Part shown: positions 63,957 through 64,000 of the stretch, piece by piece
Layout of the letters: the number at the start of each line of letters is the position of its first letter
Numbering within the stretch: the stretch's first letter is position 1
DNA from: Paraburkholderia sp. FT54
Lineage (GTDB): Bacteria > Pseudomonadota > Gammaproteobacteria > Burkholderiales > Burkholderiaceae
Reading direction: 5' to 3'
Length of the DNA stretch: 64,000 nucleotides
NCBI RefSeq assembly: GCF_031585635.1
Contig: NZ_CP134195.1
Location: 806,001-870,000, forward strand
Notes under the pieces: generated by a model
Databases searched by the model: none
What the model was told of the DNA's origin: nothing
What the model saw: only the letters and a program-made list of their open reading frames with translations
Made by a program: the position numbers and the translations under genes

Positions 63957-64000
63957 ATGACCTCAATTCAACCGATCGAGCCGTCCACGACGCTCATCCC
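63957..64000 (+). CDS. livM: Branched-chain amino acid ABC transporter permease LivM, start only
   Basis: Only the first 14 codons (MTSIQPIEPSTTLI) are inside the window; GGGAGAAAG precedes the ATG. Call rests on position after livH. Confidence 0.75.
   Translation, partial: MTSIQPIEPSTTLI

Noticed and set aside
1..64000. CRISPR array, rRNA or tRNA genes, insertion sequences
   Set aside because: Searched by eye on both strands; no regularly spaced long repeats, rRNA-like tracts, tRNA cloverleafs or transposase genes were found.

Overview
The window is high-GC DNA from a betaproteobacterium. Protein character and gene order point to Burkholderia sensu lato, most likely Paraburkholderia: icd, a csp gene and clpS-clpA on one side, then dut, coaBC, lspA, ileS and ribF, then purN, nadA-nadC facing nadB, rpmB-rpmG-radC, fkpB-ispH and a liv transporter. 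This is judged from recognisable proteins, not from a database search. No rRNA, tRNA or CRISPR array was recognised.

Layout. 1-9.8 kb: the 3' end of a PQQ-type beta-propeller gene, an NYN-LOTUS protein, a clpP paralogue, an ECF41-like sigma factor overlapping tail to tail with a degenerate EAL protein, an MFS drug exporter, and a MocR regulator divergent from a DUF2917 gene. 9.8-15 kb: an HTH-citrate synthase divergent from a CaiB-type CoA transferase, a GntR/UTRA regulator, an aldo/keto reductase and a Rap1a/Tai-like secreted protein. 15-21 kb: a complete dipeptide/oligopeptide ABC transporter operon. 21-28.8 kb: a cupin plus nickel/cobalt permease pair, a stand-alone fusA, a DUF192 protein, a small Ala/Lys/His-rich secreted protein, an RluE-type pseudouridine synthase and icd.

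28.8-37.7 kb is a P4-like integrated element lying between icd and the csp gene. It carries a tyrosine integrase, a coupled pair of related cargo genes, an AlpA-type activator, an HTH protein, a split zinc-finger/Toprim-DUF3987 primase-helicase, and several small orphan genes. No capsid, tail or conjugation genes are seen. The most unusual signals are here: two related genes of unknown function with an ATGA overlap, two identical 14-bp dyads exactly 20 bp apart, a 33+33 bp mirror-spaced inverted array of GCTAC/GTAGC units just after the primase gene (candidate replication origin), GTGAGGG boxes overlapping the ribosome binding sites of the integrase and cargo genes and recurring at both ends, and tandem 12-bp repeats at the right end that match one copy at the left end (candidate attachment sites).

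38-64 kb is housekeeping: ClpS/ClpA proteolysis; dUTPase, CoA synthesis, lipoprotein processing and isoleucyl-tRNA synthetase; FAD synthesis; purine synthesis and RNA methylation; an MscS channel; an acyl desaturase; de novo NAD synthesis (nadA-nadC convergent with nadB); ribosomal proteins L28/L33; RadC; FkpB-IspH; and the start of a branched-chain amino acid ABC transporter preceded by an NtrC-box-like dyad.
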